Part shown: in pieces, positions 14,042-15,169 of the stretch | Numbering within the stretch: the first letter of the stretch is position 1 | How the letters are laid out: each line of letters begins with the position of its first letter | From: BOKV01 sp041742235 | GTDB lineage: Bacteria; Pseudomonadota; Alphaproteobacteria; Rhizobiales; Rhizobiaceae | Assembly: GCA_041742235.1 (NCBI GenBank) | Contig: JBGSJA010000137.1 | Location: 1-15,169, forward strand | Direction: 5' to 3' | Length of the DNA: 15,169 bases | Translations under genes and position numbers: made by a program | Notes under the pieces: model-generated | Seen by the model: the letters and a program-made list of their open reading frames with translations, nothing else | Told to the model about the DNA's origin: nothing | Database searches by the model: none

Positions 14042-14983
14042 ATGGCCGCAGAAGCAAAAGCAGCATGCACGATACCCGCCTCCATCGACGAGGCCCTCGA
14101 TCTGCTGCGGTCGGGCGGGTATGTCGCTGACCGGTCGCTTGCGACCGTATTGTTCCTGAGCCTGAAAATGGGACGCCCGCTGTTCCTGGAGGGCGAGGCG
14201 GGGGTCGGCAAGACCGAAATCGCCAAGGTGCTCGCGGACAAGCTGGGGCGCAAGCTGATCCGCCTGCAATGCTATGAGGGCCTCGACATCGCCTCGGCGG
14301 TCTATGAGTGGAACTATGCCGCGCAGATGATCGAGATACGCATGCACGAGGCGCTGGGCGACCAGGATCGCGACTCGATGGAGAAGAACGTCTTTTCCGA
14401 ACGCTTCCTCATCCGCCGGCCATTGCTGCAGGCGCTGGAAAGTGAAGCGGGCGGCGCGCCTGTTTTGCTGATCGACGAACTCGACCGGACGGACGAGGCA
14501 TTCGAGGCGTTTCTCCTGGAAGTGCTGTCCGATTTCCAGATCACCATCCCCGAACTTGGAACGATCAAGGCCAAGGAGCCGCCGATCGTCATCATCACCA
14601 CCAATCGCACGCGCGAAATCCACGACGCGCTGAAGCGCCGCTGCCTCTATCACTGGGTCGATTATCCCGATGCGGAGCGCGAAATGGCGATCCTGCGGTC
14701 GAAGGCCCCGACGGCCGGCGAGACGCTGTCGCGCGAGATCGTTGCCTATGTGCAGAAGCTTCGCCAGATCGACCTGTTCAAGAATCCGGGCGTCGCCGAG
14801 ACGCTGGACTGGGCAACCGCGCTCATCGAACTCGACAAGATCGCGCTCGATCCGCAAACCGTGTCCGATACGATCGGTGTCTTGCTCAAGTACCAGGACG
14901 ACATCGCCCGCATTGAAAGCAGCGAGGGCAAGAAGCTGCTCGATGCCGTGAAGGCGGATGTGCGCACGGGCGCCGGCGCCTGA
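14042..14983 (+). CDS. MoxR-type AAA ATPase (CoxD-like)
   Basis: The 313-residue product is an AAA+ ATPase of the MoxR group. Walker A is GEAGVGKT (51-58), Walker B is VLLIDELDR (141-149), sensor 1 lies in IITTNRT (Asn188), and an arginine-rich ALKRRC segment (196-201) follows, as in the CoxD/CbbQ-like members. MoxR ATPases work with a VWA-domain partner to mature or activate metalloenzymes, such as CO dehydrogenase. A CoxE-like VWA gene starts 10 bp downstream, giving the usual pair. The ATG at 14042 has an AGGCG a few bases upstream. The target enzyme is unknown: no CO dehydrogenase gene is seen here, and this pair also occurs widely without one. Cytoplasmic. Confidence 0.93.
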   Translation: MAAEAKAACTIPASIDEALDLLRSGGYVADRSLATVLFLSLKMGRPLFLEGEAGVGKTEIAKVLADKLGRKLIRLQCYEGLDIASAVYEWNYAAQMIEIRMHEALGDQDRDSMEKNVFSERFLIRRPLLQALESEAGGAPVLLIDELDRTDEAFEAFLLEVLSDFQITIPELGTIKAKEPPIVIITTNRTREIHDALKRRCLYHWVDYPDAEREMAILRSKAPTAGETLSREIVAYVQKLRQIDLFKNPGVAETLDWATALIELDKIALDPQTVSDTIGVLLKYQDDIARIESSEGKKLLDAVKADVRTGAGA

Positions 14984-14993
14984 GGAGAAGACG

Positions 14994-15169
14994 ATGCCCG
15001 ACGGGCAACGCAAGCAGGCGGATGCGAGCGGCAGGCTTGCCGAGAACATCCTTTATTTTGCCCGCACGCTGCGGGGGGCGGGAATGCGCGTCGGCCCGGC
15101 GGCGGTGGTCGATGCGGTGAAGGCTGTCGAGGCTGCGGGTATTTCAAGCCGCGACGATTTCTACTGGAC
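14994..15169 (+). CDS. CoxE-like VWA domain protein (3' end outside window)
   Basis: Only the first 58 codons are inside the window. The start ATG at 14994 has a strong Shine-Dalgarno (GAGGAGAAG, 14982-14990) that overlaps the MoxR stop codon, a sign of coupled translation. The visible part reads LAENILYFARTLRGAGMRVGP, then a helix AVVDAVKAVEAAGI and RDDFYW. This matches the helical N-terminal region of CoxE-like VWA proteins that pair with MoxR ATPases. The VWA domain with its metal site lies beyond the window edge and cannot be seen, so identity rests on the N-terminus and on the position right after a MoxR gene. Confidence 0.8.
   Translation, partial: MPDGQRKQADASGRLAENILYFARTLRGAGMRVGPAAVVDAVKAVEAAGISSRDDFYW

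Noticed and set aside
13943..15049. Minus-strand open frame (368 codons) opposite the flavin reductase and MoxR genes
   Set aside because: Crosses two well-supported genes and their junction on the other strand; no domain recognised.

Overview
The window looks like a chromosomal segment of an alphaproteobacterium in the Rhizobiales, most likely near Mesorhizobium, Nitratireductor or other Phyllobacteriaceae. This rests on the GC-rich coding sequence, a PurC and a DUF1476/F1-ATPase zeta subunit that read like the Brucella/Paracoccus versions, a small-type PurL needing PurS and PurQ, and TTAA-N7-TTAA boxes of the CtrA type. The genus is inferred from remembered family sequences, not from a search.

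Left end (1-1507): the 3' part of a large OmpA-like protein with a Gln/Pro/Glu-rich, repeat-bearing N-terminal half, closed by a strong terminator. From 6757 down to 1525 on the minus strand runs one tight gene string: purC, purS, purQ, a small lipoprotein, purL, bolA, a 40-residue membrane protein too short for ordinary ORF calling, and a CGFS monothiol glutaredoxin. It joins purine synthesis steps (SAICAR synthase and the three-part FGAM synthase) to the BolA/Grx pair that handles [2Fe-2S] clusters and iron signalling. Gaps are short, with one ATGA overlap.

Middle (6758-9806): a divergent promoter region separates purC from the zeta-type ATPase inhibitor gene. Then, on the minus strand, come a TorF-type outer membrane protein whose ribosome binding site sits in a strong hairpin, an RBBP9/YdeN-type serine hydrolase, and an unrecognised single-pass membrane protein. 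The AT-rich upstream region of the last carries two CtrA-like boxes 32 bp apart.

Right part: purB, a P1-family (DmpA/NylC-like) self-processing peptidase, and a periplasmic Leu/Ile/Val-type binding protein lie on the minus strand, the last two with an ATGA overlap. Divergent from them, on the plus strand, are a flavin reductase, a MoxR-type AAA ATPase and the start of a CoxE-like VWA protein that runs off the window.

No rRNA, tRNA, CRISPR array, insertion sequence or phage gene was seen. Most of the window is ordinary core genome. The parts most worth a second look are the CtrA-like boxes with their unknown target, the hidden 40-residue gene between bolA and grxD, the lipoprotein inside the purine operon, and the hairpin masking the porin start.
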